Assembly (NCBI GenBank): GCA_907165275.2
Contig: OU015652.1
Coordinates: 13,035,001 to 13,099,000, forward strand
Source of the DNA: Zygaena filipendulae
Lineage: Eukaryota > Arthropoda > Insecta > Lepidoptera > Zygaenidae
DNA length: 64,000 nt
Direction: 5' to 3'
Part shown: in pieces, positions 26,918-36,689 of the stretch
Layout of the letters: each line of letters opens with the position of its first letter
Numbering within the stretch: the stretch's first letter is position 1
The notes under the pieces: generated by a model
The model's input: only the letters and a program-made list of their open reading frames with translations
Database searches by the model: none
Told to the model about the DNA's origin: nothing
Translations under genes and position numbers: made by a program

Positions 26918-27001
26918 AGTCTATAGATCTATAGGCAAGAATAGATCTATAGGATCTATAGGATAGAATAGATCTATAGGATCTATAGGCTAGAATAGAT
27001 T
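26918..27001. repeat. 27-bp minisatellite
   Basis: Unit agaatagatctataggatct plus ataggat, a little over two copies plus a partial one. Directly downstream of the MITE. Confidence 0.7.
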
Positions 27002-28402
27002 AAATACTTCAAGTATTACAGTCCTGTGCAGTTATCTAGCAAGTCATCTAATTACTAGTTTCGACGGTCCCTGCGCACAATCACCGAAGTGTTAGTTACT
27101 TTGATGGTTGTTGCTTTCTGACAATGAAACAGGGTTAAGTCACCACACACAGAAGCCGGAGGCAAGCGAAGGCGAAGGCTTCTCTGTGTGCCGCACTTAA
27201 AACATTCAGATTTGACTTTGACATATACGGGATTGTAAGTATGGAACTTCGATATAATAAATGTAGATCTTGCGTGAGTATGTTGAGTTGCAATTTATTC
27301 TTGCGTACTACTATTTCGTCTATGTAACTCTAGTGTTTAGTGATCGACAAATCGCATCATTCGACCAGTTATAAATGGCACCGTCAGTCAAATAAATTGT
27401 GTATCCGTCAGTTTGAGTCGCAGTTTTTGCTAGCACCCCGACTGGCGCGGATCTGCGGAAAAGGGCAGTGGGTGCTCTTGATGACTAAATAAGGTAGTAC
27501 TTTAATCAGACCTTAGAACAAACTCCGACCATGTATATTTTAAAATTTTCGCCGTTTAACCAAATCAAACTGACGCTTGGGTTTAGGTAAATGCGATAAA
27601 AGCCAGCCTTTTACGGTCTTTTATCGGGTTAACCTAAACCCGAAAACGGCAGGCTTTTATATAAAAAAGAAAAAAAGAAAGACCTCTTGTCAATGACCGT
27701 TGATATGTTACTGGATGGGTCGTTAATCTTTGCCATTTAACCCGCATCAAACGTCACTTCTTTGTCTTGAACTTACTGGGATTACAACCTCAATATTTTA
27801 TCTTTATTACAACAATTTCATGATAAATTTTCGAGATCGGAGCCAAACCGACTCGACAATCTATCTAAAAAGGTAAATAAAACTAAATAAATCTTTTGTG
27901 GTGCGAAGCTCATTTTCCAAATGTATGTATATATAACAAAATTTACTTAAAAAAAAAAACATTTATAATAAAATTACATTAAAGTATAAATTACAAATTC
28001 ATCCCACACACGATCTAGCGGCTAAATCGGTACAATCACTTGCATATTGCACTTACAAGCTAACCTATGTTGTGTTACTATGTACAATCATCAGTAACGA
28101 AAACAGCTGAATACGTATTAGTTATTGCAATACGATGCCGGGTGAATGACACGACCGGCTCGTCCACAGAGTGAATAGCCGACCAGATATTACATGAAAC
28201 CGCCCCACGATAGGTACAATGCCTAAACATCAAAGGAAAACATCAAAGGATGTTTACCGCCATCGGCTGGCCGACCAACCGCGTCAGCACATTAAAATGA
28301 GAACAGTCGCAATTTTGCTTATGGTCCATTTTATATTATTTTATCGAAAATCTGTCAAAACATCAAATTTATTCTTCAGGCATTTGGCGATTGGATATGT
28401 AA
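27002..28402. other. Gene-free stretch with small hairpins
   Basis: Hairpin around 27583-27645 (gggtttaggtaaatgcgata opposite ttatcgggttaacctaaacc) and one at 27145-27195 (cacacagaagcc opposite ggcttctctgtgtg). No exon recognised. Confidence 0.4.
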
Positions 28403-28693
28403 TCTATATTGATATTATAAAGAAGTAAAGTTTGTGAGGTTGTTATTTCTGGATCTATTGAAGCGATTTTGAAAATAGAAAGCGATTTGAAAATATGACA
28501 TGAAAATATGTATGGATGGATGTTTGTTACTCTTTCACGCAAAAACTTTTGGATGGATTTAAATGAAACTTTACAATAATATAGCTTATACATCAGATTA
28601 ACACATAGGGTACTTTTATCCCGGAATTCCCGCGGGAACTCTGAAATTAACGCGGGTGAAACCTAACCTAAACCTGAAACGGGGCACAACTAG
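28403..28693 (+). mobile_element. Helitron with a disrupted hairpin
   Basis: Starts TCTATATTGATATTATAAAG; body gttactctttcacgcaaaaa and ccggaattcccgcgggaact; ends ggcacaaCTAG|T. The hairpin arm is broken by cctaacctaaacctg. Confidence 0.65.
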
Positions 28694-28699
28694 TAGTTA

Positions 28700-29130
28700 T
28701 TATATTATCTGTGCCACAGCTCACCTGATGGCGTGTGGCAGTGTGGTCGAAGATTATGAACACACCTAGTCTAGAATGGGAACTAGATTTCAAGTGAGAA
28801 CTGAGAAGTGCTTGGATTTTCAACTCTTAAGTTTGCAGTAGCTAGCCATTCGGGCTCTACAGAGTGCCCTGCTACTGCGATACAGTTTCCTCACAATGTT
28901 TTCCTTCACCAATTGCTCAACCTACATTCTATAACAATAATGTCACAACCCGACACTACCAACGCAACCCGTGTGATCGTCACTCACCGACGACGACGAC
29001 GACGACAGCGACAGCGACAGCCGCAGCGACCTTCTGTCGTCACCGGAGACGACGCACAAACAGATGCGCTAGTGCCGAACGCATCCAAATATCCCGCCGT
29101 CATCGTAGGATGGTAATTGTTGTCGTAAAA
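28700..29130. repeat. SINE remnant and GAC-rich simple sequence
   Basis: 28887-28912 has ttcctcacaatgttttcctt, a word at the tail of lepidopteran SINEs (compare 30214-30240). 28988-29020 is (cga)n. Two overlapping open frames here come from this composition and are not called genes. Confidence 0.5.
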
Positions 29131-29192
29131 TGATGTAGGATGTAGTCACATTTAAAAGTACGCACACAGCTAAACGTGCACACAACACTAAC

Positions 29193-29430
29193 TGCCGCAC
29201 TCAGAGTCGACTTTAATGATTACTTAGTTAAGTATAGATTTTTAAAACAAAATTGCCGCAATCAGAGACTTTCAGTAAATTAATGTTAATTGGCATTTAA
29301 TGAGATGTAACTTAATTAGTTAAATGCCAATTAACATTAATTTATTAAACTTGACTGATTGCGGCAGTTTTGTTTTAAAAATCCATACTTAACTAAGTAA
29401 TCATTAAAGTCGACTCTGAGTGCGGCGGTA
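29193..29430. mobile_element. Palindromic element family H, copy at 29.2 kb
   Basis: Almost fully self-complementary over 238 bp: outer arms tgccgcactcagagtcgact and its reverse, inner arms aaatgccaattaacattaat. Non-coding; second full copy at 59859-60097. Confidence 0.82.
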
Positions 29431-29742
29431 AGGCTTTCTTTAGCGCATTGACAATATCGTTAAAACCACCACTAGATTTTCGAAATATTTCATTTGATGT
29501 GCTAGCACTGCTGTCGTTTTTCGATTGACATAACATTATGAACTTCTGTGTATGACTGTGCTGTCTGTACACAAGGGACGTATTCAAGCTTACAATAAAT
29601 AAAAATATACATTAATAAAAACCACTGACAAATCAAATCACAGAGAAAACCTTAGCAACAACCGCGGGATGAACGACCTTCAGATATTACGAGCCGTCAG
29701 CGCGATAAGTTTTCATGGATAATGTATACAGATAATTATGTT

Positions 29743-29975
29743 TTTATTAGATAATGTCTTTTTTGTAACTGGGACGAGAATCTCTTAATATCCACCCTCG
29801 TTGGACCTAACACCCTGTATGCGTCATGCACTGAAGCTATCTCTGGTCGGGTATCCACTCTCTGGTGCGCGACCACACCTCTTCGGCGCACGTCGGTCGC
29901 CGCGGCCACGTCCCGCCGCCGACAGCCCCGTGACGTCACGACCGCTGCCCTCGCCGCCGGAGCCGCGCGGTGCGT
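29743..29975 (-). terminator. Sds3: Sds3 3' UTR with poly(A) signal
   Basis: On the minus strand AATAAA lies at 29748-29743, about 230 nt after the stop codon, giving a compact 3' UTR. No closer canonical signal was seen. Cleavage is expected near 29720. Confidence 0.55.
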
Positions 29976-30068
29976 TTACGACGCGCGTCTTTTTAGTGTC
30001 ACTTTGCCGCGCGCCAACTGCGTCACGTATATCCTATACTTCTCCAGGTTCTGTTTCTTCACCCAGAT
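29976..30068 (-). CDS. Sds3: Sds3 exon 7 (terminal)
   Basis: Acceptor attttacag|ATCTGG; 30 codons IWVKKQNLEKYRIYVTQLAR then GKVTLKRRAS and TAA. Matches the SUDS3 end [20 protein letters not shown]. Too short to appear as an isolated open frame. Confidence 0.93.
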   Translation of the reverse strand: MWVKKQNLEKYRIYVTQLARGKVTLKRRAS

Positions 30069-33000
30069 CTGTAAAAATACAACAGAAATAATGAAATTCA
30101 GTATCAGTATGACGACCCGATTGGCGCAATGGTCACCATGCCTGCTAGCTATTCAAGAAGTTCCGGGTTCGATTCCCGGTGGGGGTGGACTTTGTGTGAT
30201 GAACACAGGGTTCCATTTTCCTCACGATGTTTTCCTTCACTGACAGCTCAAGCTCATTGTTAAGGTTTGAACCTACGCCTTGCGGCGTTTGTACAAGACT
30301 GAGAAACTGTCCCTGCCACCGTCACGTCTAGACCCATTCCACCGCGTGCTAAGATCTAAACACGTGCAGAATGGGGGGTAGGAAGGCGGCCGGACTCACC
30401 GACTCGTCCGTGATGGACTGTATGTGCCCCGGGAACCTGGCCACGTCGCGCCCCTCCACGTAGACGCTCTGGCCGCGGCAGAACCAGCGCCGCTCGTACA
30501 GCAGCTTGCCGTCCTCCACGCGCGTGTCCGCCGCCCCCGGGTGCTCCGCCGCGCCGCCCCCGCCGCCGCCCCCGCCACCGTCCGGCACCGGCGACTCGCC
30601 TGACGCAGATCAAAATTAATCCTTTCATCGACATCCTGCCACCACGATCGAGAATGAAAACAAAAGGCTAAGGGAGTGGTGTGAACCTGGTACTTCGGCC
30701 CCAAAGCGAGTCAGGGTCCAGAAATCGGAAAAGAAGGTACGCGTAATATTTTAAATAAGGTTTTAAACAAATAATTTGAAAAATAAAACAAAATCATCAG
30801 ACAAATAAGCCGATGCGACCTCATCCTTCTCCCACTGCTATAATAAGAATGACAATGATTCAAATCCAAAAAATAGAACATTAAAAAAATGCTCACAGTT
30901 GGAGTTGAGCCGCTTCCTCGGCGGCGCGTTGTGCGCGTGCGGCTGCTGGTGGGGGTGCGCGTGCGCGTGGGAGTGGGAGTGCGAGTTGGAGTGTGCGTTG
31001 GGGTGGGGGTGCGGGTGGGGGTGGGGGTGGGGGTGCGGGTGCGGCTGGTGGTGGCGCGGCGGCGGCGTGTGCCGCGCGAGCGCGCGCAGGTCCGCCTCCA
31101 CGTCGCGCTCGTCCAGCTGCAGCGTGAGCGTGGTGGCGAGCGGCTTGCGCCGCTTCTCCGGCACCGGCGCCGGCTCGTTGGCGCGCCGCCGCAGTATCCT
31201 CTTCATGACCGGCTTCACCTGCGCGTCAAGCGTCTCCGTCACAGAACAGAAGATAACAGATAGAAGGGTCATCAACTTAGTTTAGTATGAAAACAGATGA
31301 AAACCAGTGTAGCCAAGTGATTTTCGCACACAAAACTGTTCATCGTGCACTAAAACATTTATTAACGTAAAGAAATGTATTAAACGCTTTATGGTTATGT
31401 TTTTAATTAGTCACTGTTTTCAAAATTCACAATTTTGGGAATATTGTGGTGAATATACACAAGTTAGAGCATTTGCTCTTACTTCCTTTGCAACGGTGGC
31501 GCGCCTGCCCCGCCTACATGTCATCTCTAGTTAATTTATTTGGCTTAAGTAAGTAATTTTAGATTTGGTGATAGGTATTCTGTATTTGTTGTTTTAGTTT
31601 TAATTTAATTTCTCTTTTAATGTACTGTTTGTTGTTTTTTTTAAGCCAAATAAAATTTATTATTATTATTATTACTATCCGATCGCAACACCGTCGCGCG
31701 TCGAGCTGGTGCTTAGCGAACTCAACTAATAGACACACGAGTGTCACGAGTTTGATCATCGCATCCCAGTAAATAACTAAATATCTATTTAATATAGGTT
31801 TAGTACAGATTTACAAAAGATAAAGTATAATATAATATTAATTATTATAGATCAATTTCCTAGCCAGATACGATAAGACGTGTTATTGCGCCATTCCAGT
31901 GTCGCTTAGAAACAATTTATCAATGTTTAATATGGCTAACTAAAGGACGCATTTGTAATACATTTTAAACATTTGAGAAGCTAAATACAAAAAAAAAACA
32001 CAGTCGAATTGAAAACTTTTTGGAAGTCAGTTAAAAAGCAATTTGCGACGCGACATAAAAAATTTTATTGTAAAAATTTATCTAACCTCCATTGAATCTC
32101 CGTTCAACTCCATGCTGTGCCTCTCTGCCTCAATTATCCTCCGCTTCTCTTCAAAGTCACTGAGTAGGGTTTCCTTTAACTCTATCTTCTTCTCTTCAAA
32201 CTCCTTCCCCGCAGCTTTCCTTTCCACAGAGTATTCTCTGCGCACCACTTCAAGCATGTGTTCTCTGTTAAAAAACATAAAATTTAACAAAATTATAAAA
32301 ATAAGGTGTAAACTGGCCAAAGCTGGACTGCTGTTTAGGTAATATTCATACAAAAAATCTAACTTTTGAAGGGTTTTTGTTTTACATGTTTTACTGTGTT
32401 TACCTTTTTTTTTCTTATAGAAACTTAGTACAATATTATCCTTACTATTATAAATGCGAAAGTGAGTTTGCTTTTGTTATGCTTTCACACCTGAACGGCT
32501 CAACCGATCATCATGAAATTGCCTACATGTTGTCAGGGGTACCTACAGAGAAGGACATAGGGTACTTTTCGTCCCGAAATTCCCAAGGAACTTCGAAATT
32601 TATGCGGGTGAAACCGCGGGGAACAACTAGTCCTACTAATATTATAAATGCGAAAGTGTGGATGTTTGGATGTTTGTTACTTAACCACGCTAATACGGCT
32701 GAACGGATTTGGATGAAATTTGGCATGCACGTTGTCAGGGGTACAGAGAAGGACATAGGGTACTTTTATCCCGGAATTGCCGCGGGAACTCCGAAATTAC
32801 CGCGGGTGAAACCGCGGGGCACAGCTAGTAATAAATAAATAGAAAACTTTCAAATTGTATACCCATATTGTTTTCGAATTATTGAAAATGTTTGTGGCAA
32901 GCCACCACTACCATGCTTATACTGCATCAAGCACACTACTTTCCTAGTTATGCGGGCATGTGCCCAGTGTTGGGCATGAAAAATTTGTTGGAACGCCATA

Positions 33001-35740
33001 ATCACGTACAATCGTTTGTATTAAAAAATATGACGGGTTGATCTGTTTTTAATCCTTTTTTATAATGTTAACTCTTCTGTTGTGCCAGAGCGGTTCCGTT
33101 TGAGTGAACTGTGACTAATGCACTACTGGTCACGGTGTCAGTCATTTGAAGTTAAAACTACGCCGCATATTTTGCGTACTTGAAATAGCCTGTCGCGCTG
33201 TTCCACTTCCCGCGGCCCGCACATTCTCATTCCAACTTTGACTAAACTATGTATTGTACAATACTAACTTTATGCAAACTATCAGCCTAATAAAAATTCT
33301 TTAACATGTGAGAGCTGAGTGGTTACTCTTAGGCTGAAGCCACACTACCAAGATTTTCGCTTATTGCTAAGAGTCAAGAAACTCCTCAAGTGACTAATCC
33401 TAGTGAACAGACATATTGCATACTATCGCATCTGGCCACACTATCAACTAGCTAGGGGCGTCGCTTGCAGTGTCGAAGCTCTTTGTAGTGTGGCTTTAGC
33501 CTTATAACTTTCACATTTTAAACAGTGTATGTGATGCTCTTTTTTATTACTTATAGAAAAAGTATAAGGTGGCAACTAGCTAGAGGGCAATAATAGTCTT
33601 CCTTTCCAAGAGATTGACTTCATCTGACATATGTATGTTCAAACTATTACCTGTACATTTTATTGCAGCACAGCCTAATTTTATAGTCATACTCCAACAA
33701 CTTCATTTTTTTCTTGTAAGCGGGTAGCTCACCTGCTTCTAGCTCTTCCAACTGCCACTTTAGATGGGCCAGTTTGTTTTTGTACATCCTGCAATAGAAA
33801 ACAAAGAATACAATTATATTGTGAAGAAAAAAAGAATTACTTTAACCAACATCAACTTAATTTGCTGCCGTTGTTTTATTGTTACTCTTTCTCTTGTATG
33901 GTTTTTTGAGCAAAATTAGTAGAACAAAGGTACAATATGTTCACAGTTATCTACTAATTCTACTATACAGTGATAGGTAATAATTTTAACCTAACCTAAG
34001 TAAAAAATTAAATATTTCAGATTGTGTATGCACCAAAGACCAGCTAAGATTTTAAACAAAAAAATATTTACAGATATTTTCAGTTATTTGTCAATGTAAA
34101 ATCCAGACCTCCATAACAAACCTTTTAGTATGCTGTGTAGTCTCAAGCTTTGCCTCAGAAGCAGGAGGTTGTAGGTTTGGTTCCTGTTTAGCACAAGTTA
34201 GGAGAAGTTATCATAGAAATTGATTTGGGCGTTTTTTTTTACTTATAAAAAGACCAAACAATCCAAATCACTCTGTGAAATCACCTCCACCTAACAATCC
34301 ACACAAAATTGTGGTTTTACAACCAAACAGATCTTGATCGTAAATATTGTAGTATGTTTTTGGCATCTGTAATACAGGTTTCCCAGCTATGGTACAGGTG
34401 CAAGAGGTACTTAACCAGGCTGATTGTGTTTAATATGATGCCCGTGAGTTTGTCCCATTTCAGGTCGGGGCAAGCTTAATTTTATTTTAAATGTAATAAA
34501 TTTAATAATGCATACCCCGTGTACTCGGGTGCAGTGGATGTCCATAAGCGGCAGTAACCACTGACCAAAATGTTGGCCGCTTGGCTGTATGCCTGACTTT
34601 ATAATACAAAAAGAAAATAATAATCAACTTAAGTAGGTACCTTAGTTGCTGCAGAAAATATGTTGAACAGTCATAAGACGCATGTGTTACTTTGTAGTGG
34701 TCCATTGTATAGTTAAGATAAACTACTTTTAAGTAATTCATTAGAACACAGAACTTTCTTAACTATGAGCAGGAAAAATAATATCAAAATAAAATGAGTA
34801 GGTACTCACTGAACTTTGAGTTCTGGATCATCGCTGTTTGCAATATCAGTTTCACTAGCCTCTTCAGTGTCTGAAAAGAAAACTGTTATCATGATTATGA
34901 ATCAATGTTTCTTTTTTAGAAAAACATGGGGTAAAACAGGAATAGATAATATTTTTAACTAAGTTTTTACCAACATTTTTGCCATCAATAAAAATATGTT
35001 TGGCAGTTAATGCGCACACCTTGCAATTTTAGGGCAGCAATATAGGGCTCTAAATCGGATAAAATTTTGGGTCGGTGAGTGAGAGAAAGAGAGCGAGTAA
35101 TCACACTACACTAAATTGTACCCTAAATCGACTACTCTAGGGTACATTTTAATGTAGTGTGATCACTCGCTCTTTCTCTCACTCACCGACCCTAAATTGG
35201 GACCAATTTAGTGTCGGTTCATCCAATTTAGAGCCCTAAATTGGTGCCCTGAAATTGCAAGGTGTAATAAGCACTTTAGGTTAGTTATATTTTTAAGATG
35301 GAAATTCAATATTAGTGAATTAACTATCTTGAATTCCATATGCAACCAACAATTTCCAATCCTAAAGCATTTCACACAAATGTTTTTTTCATCCTAGTCA
35401 AAATGAGCAGGGGATGAAATTTGTTAAAGAAATCCAAGTTAGAATTAAAATTCACTAATTTAGGTTAAGTGTTAAGTAAATTATTTATATTATATTCACG
35501 AAAAGAATTTCGCGTAAATTATCAAACCGCTGTTTTGATAATTTGTACTAAAGGTGATAACGACGCCATGATTCGGTTGTAAGAAACATCAATTGCTAAA
35601 TGGTATTTACCTTCGTCGCTGTCGTCTTGCATCGGCCCGTACGCATCCTCTTCGTAGTTTTTATAATCGTCTTTGTAACCCTCATCATCGAAATCATATT
35701 CATCTATTAAGCCCGAATAAGGTGATGTTGGGTAAGACAT
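29976..35740 (-). CDS. Sds3: Sin3 histone deacetylase corepressor subunit SDS3 (SUDS3), seven exons
   Basis: Minus-strand exons 35740-35611, 34870-34810, 33788-33651, 32264-32087, 31218-30897, 30599-30400 and 30068-29976 join to 1122 nt (373 aa plus stop) with consistent phases. SDS3 dimerises through a coiled coil, binds Sin3 and keeps HDAC1/2 in the nuclear corepressor complex. Seen: acidic N-terminus; TEEASETDIANSDD; coiled coil about 64-168 (KKIELKETLLSDFEEKRRII, then ELNGDSMEV); the conserved KPVMKRILRRRANEPAPVPE at 171 on; a His-rich insert about 219-270; a poly-Gly linker; and the C-terminal capping domain (VEDGKLLYERRWFCRGQ, IWVKKQNLEKYRIYVTQLAR). Human SUDS3 is 328 aa; the extra length is mostly the His-rich insert. 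Divergent from SH3BP5, with about 3.2 kb between start codons. Confidence 0.95.
30111..30262 (+). mobile_element. tRNA-derived SINE in Sds3 intron 6
   Basis: gacgacccgattggcgcaat with box A-like sequence, box B GGTTCGATTCC at 30166-30176, then ttcctcacgatgttttcctt. Sense on the plus strand, so antisense to Sds3. Confidence 0.75.
30400..30599 (-). CDS. Sds3: Sds3 exon 6
   Basis: Acceptor tgcgtcag|GCGAGT, donor TCG|gtgagt, phase 0. A run of nine glycines is followed by TRVEDGKLLYERRWFCRGQS and FPGHIQSITDES, the first part of the C-terminal capping domain. Very GC-rich. Confidence 0.93.
30897..31218 (-). CDS. Sds3: Sds3 exon 5 with His-rich insert
   Basis: Acceptor gacgcgcag|GTGAAG, donor AACT|gtgagc. 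Encodes VKPVMKRILRRRANEPAPVP, EKRRKPLATT, LDERDVEADLRALARH, then about 50 residues rich in His-Pro and His-Ser/His-Ala dipeptides before APPRKRLNSN. The acceptor has only a weak pyrimidine tract; a repeated element ends 21 bp upstream of it. Confidence 0.92.
31240..31545 (-). mobile_element. Repeat next to the Sds3 exon-5 acceptor
   Basis: Shares tcatactaaactaagttgat, cttctatctgttat, gtgaattttgaaaacagtga and catgtaggcggggcag with 50623-51129 on the opposite strand. It ends 21 bp before exon 5, so the branch-point region of intron 4 lies in repeat DNA. Confidence 0.7.
31590..31680 (-). mobile_element. LINE-like tail with (TTA)n
   Basis: aagccaaataaaatttatta then (tta)n; reversed 3' end of a retroelement within Sds3 intron 4. 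Confidence 0.4.
32087..32264 (-). CDS. Sds3: Sds3 exon 4
   Basis: Between gttaacag|AGAACA and ATGGAG|gttaga. Encodes EHMLEVVRREYSVERKAAGK, then the conserved EFEEKKIELKETLLSDFEEK and ELNGDSME. The strongest match to SUDS3. Confidence 0.95.
32439..32630 (+). mobile_element. Lep1 Helitron, first of a tandem pair
   Basis: Starts TCCTTACTATTATAAATGCG and ends ggggaacaaCTAG. Its terminus abuts the next copy with no intervening base. In Sds3 intron 3's downstream part, antisense to the gene. Confidence 0.85.
32631..32828 (+). mobile_element. Lep1 Helitron, complete, second of the pair
   Basis: Best-preserved copy here: TCCTACTAATATTATAAATG at the start, tttggcatgcacgttgtcag in the body, hairpin ccgcgggtgaaaccgcgggg, CTAG|T end. 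198 bp. Confidence 0.9.
33330..33504. mobile_element. MITE in Sds3 intron 3
   Basis: Ends taggctgaagccacactac and, reversed, taaggctaaagccacactac. 175 bp, non-coding. Confidence 0.75.
33651..33788 (-). CDS. Sds3: Sds3 exon 3
   Basis: Between attgcag|GATGTA and TACAG|gtaata. Encodes MYKNKLAHLKWQLEELEAGE through KMKLLEYDYKIR to NKMYR, the start of the coiled coil (vertebrate MYQDKLASLKRQL). The donor gtaata is somewhat weak. Confidence 0.92.
34810..34870 (-). CDS. Sds3: Sds3 exon 2
   Basis: 61 nt between ttttcag|ACACTG and TTCA|gtgagt. It completes Asp from exon 1 and adds TEEASETDIANSDDPELKV, matching the vertebrate EDTEDASETD segment. Too short to show up as an open frame on its own. Confidence 0.9.
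35016..35265. mobile_element. Palindromic MITE in Sds3 intron 1
   Basis: Ends acaccttgcaattttagggc and its near-perfect reverse. Inner arms gtgagtgagagaaagagagc and tagtgtgatcactcgctctt. 250 bp with GAGA-rich arms. Confidence 0.8.
35611..35740 (-). CDS. Sds3: Sds3 exon 1 (coding part)
   Basis: Starts at the ATG of MSYPTSPYSGLIDEYDFDDE; the same frame is open upstream but the acidic Tyr/Asp-rich start suits the family. 43 codons plus one base; donor GAAG|gtaaat. Confidence 0.85.
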
Positions 35741-36040
35741 AATACAGACGCGTATAAGTTGCATACAGATTGACAACAACAATCGTTGTGTAAACCAAAT
35801 TCCACCACTTAAGTTTGAATAACACAAAACGATCAATGAACACCACTGTTTTAATTATATTTAAAGAATAACTAGCAAATGACACAACTCGAATTTTAAA
35901 ATGCAAACTGCATAGGTCCGCCAATCCCAAAAGTGAGCCGTCGATTGCACAAATTAACTAGACTTATGGTCGATTGTCGCAAAGAAAAGAAATAACAAAT
36001 CTGTACACCACGTAGCGTTGAATTTTAGGCTTGTTGAAAA

Positions 36041-36170
36041 AGTATCGATATATTGATATATCGATATTTTTATCCAAAATATCGATATTTTTAGCCGATA
36101 TATTTTGATCTGATATATCGATATAAAATATCCAATATCGAAAATGGTATCAAAAACGATATTTTTTTAT
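36041..36170. repeat. TATCGATA-rich block, left side
   Basis: About 130 bp crowded with ATCGATA/TATCGATA words (gtatcgatatattgatatat at the left edge). A related block lies at 37892-37986, and the pair encloses the pseudogene. In Drosophila TATCGATA is the DRE/BEAF core; here a repeat-derived origin is just as likely. Confidence 0.6.
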
Positions 36171-36689
36171 TTATGTAACTTATGTTACTAGAATCCAAAA
36201 CTGTAAAGGATAGGAACGAATGGAAAAAATAACTGAATTTGGATTTGGGAACTGACCGATTGGGTCATGAGTCATGATATGTTGAAATTTCAACTTTTAA
36301 TAGGTTACTTGCATGATTTTTTTTCCAGTCTATTTTAAAGATAATATGGCCTACTAAAACAAAGCAAGAGGTAAATGTTTCTTAAAAAAAAAGTGACGTA
36401 ACATGGCTGTGATTGGTGTTTCGTTGCAAAGTTCCGTTTCACAAAATTAAAAGTTGAATGTTTTGGAAACTATTGATAACACTGGTCAACAAAAAAAATA
36501 AAGTTGTTTGTTTCCTGTGATTTTTTTTTTGTTTCTAACTCAAATTGACTCGTATTTTTTAAATATGGCAACAATTTTTCTCTAACAGCTTTTGTTTTTG
36601 AGTTATAGCTAACTACCCTCATTTACTATTTTTACTTAGGTTTGAGTTTTTTATTGAACACTGAAATATATTTTGTTGTTATTATCGAT

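Noticed and set aside
28808..29133. Two overlapping frames with Arg- or Thr-rich runs
   Set aside because: They arise from a (cga)n simple repeat and a SINE tail; there is no domain and no splice context.
30111..30185. tRNA gene candidate
   Set aside because: Boxes A and B are present but the acceptor stem does not pair, and the tail is the lepidopteran SINE word; called a SINE instead.
30889..31285. Two long plus-strand open frames (124 and 128 codons)
   Set aside because: They are antisense shadows of Sds3 exon 5, produced by its GC-rich repeated codons; their Val/Arg- and Cys/Trp-rich translations show no family features.
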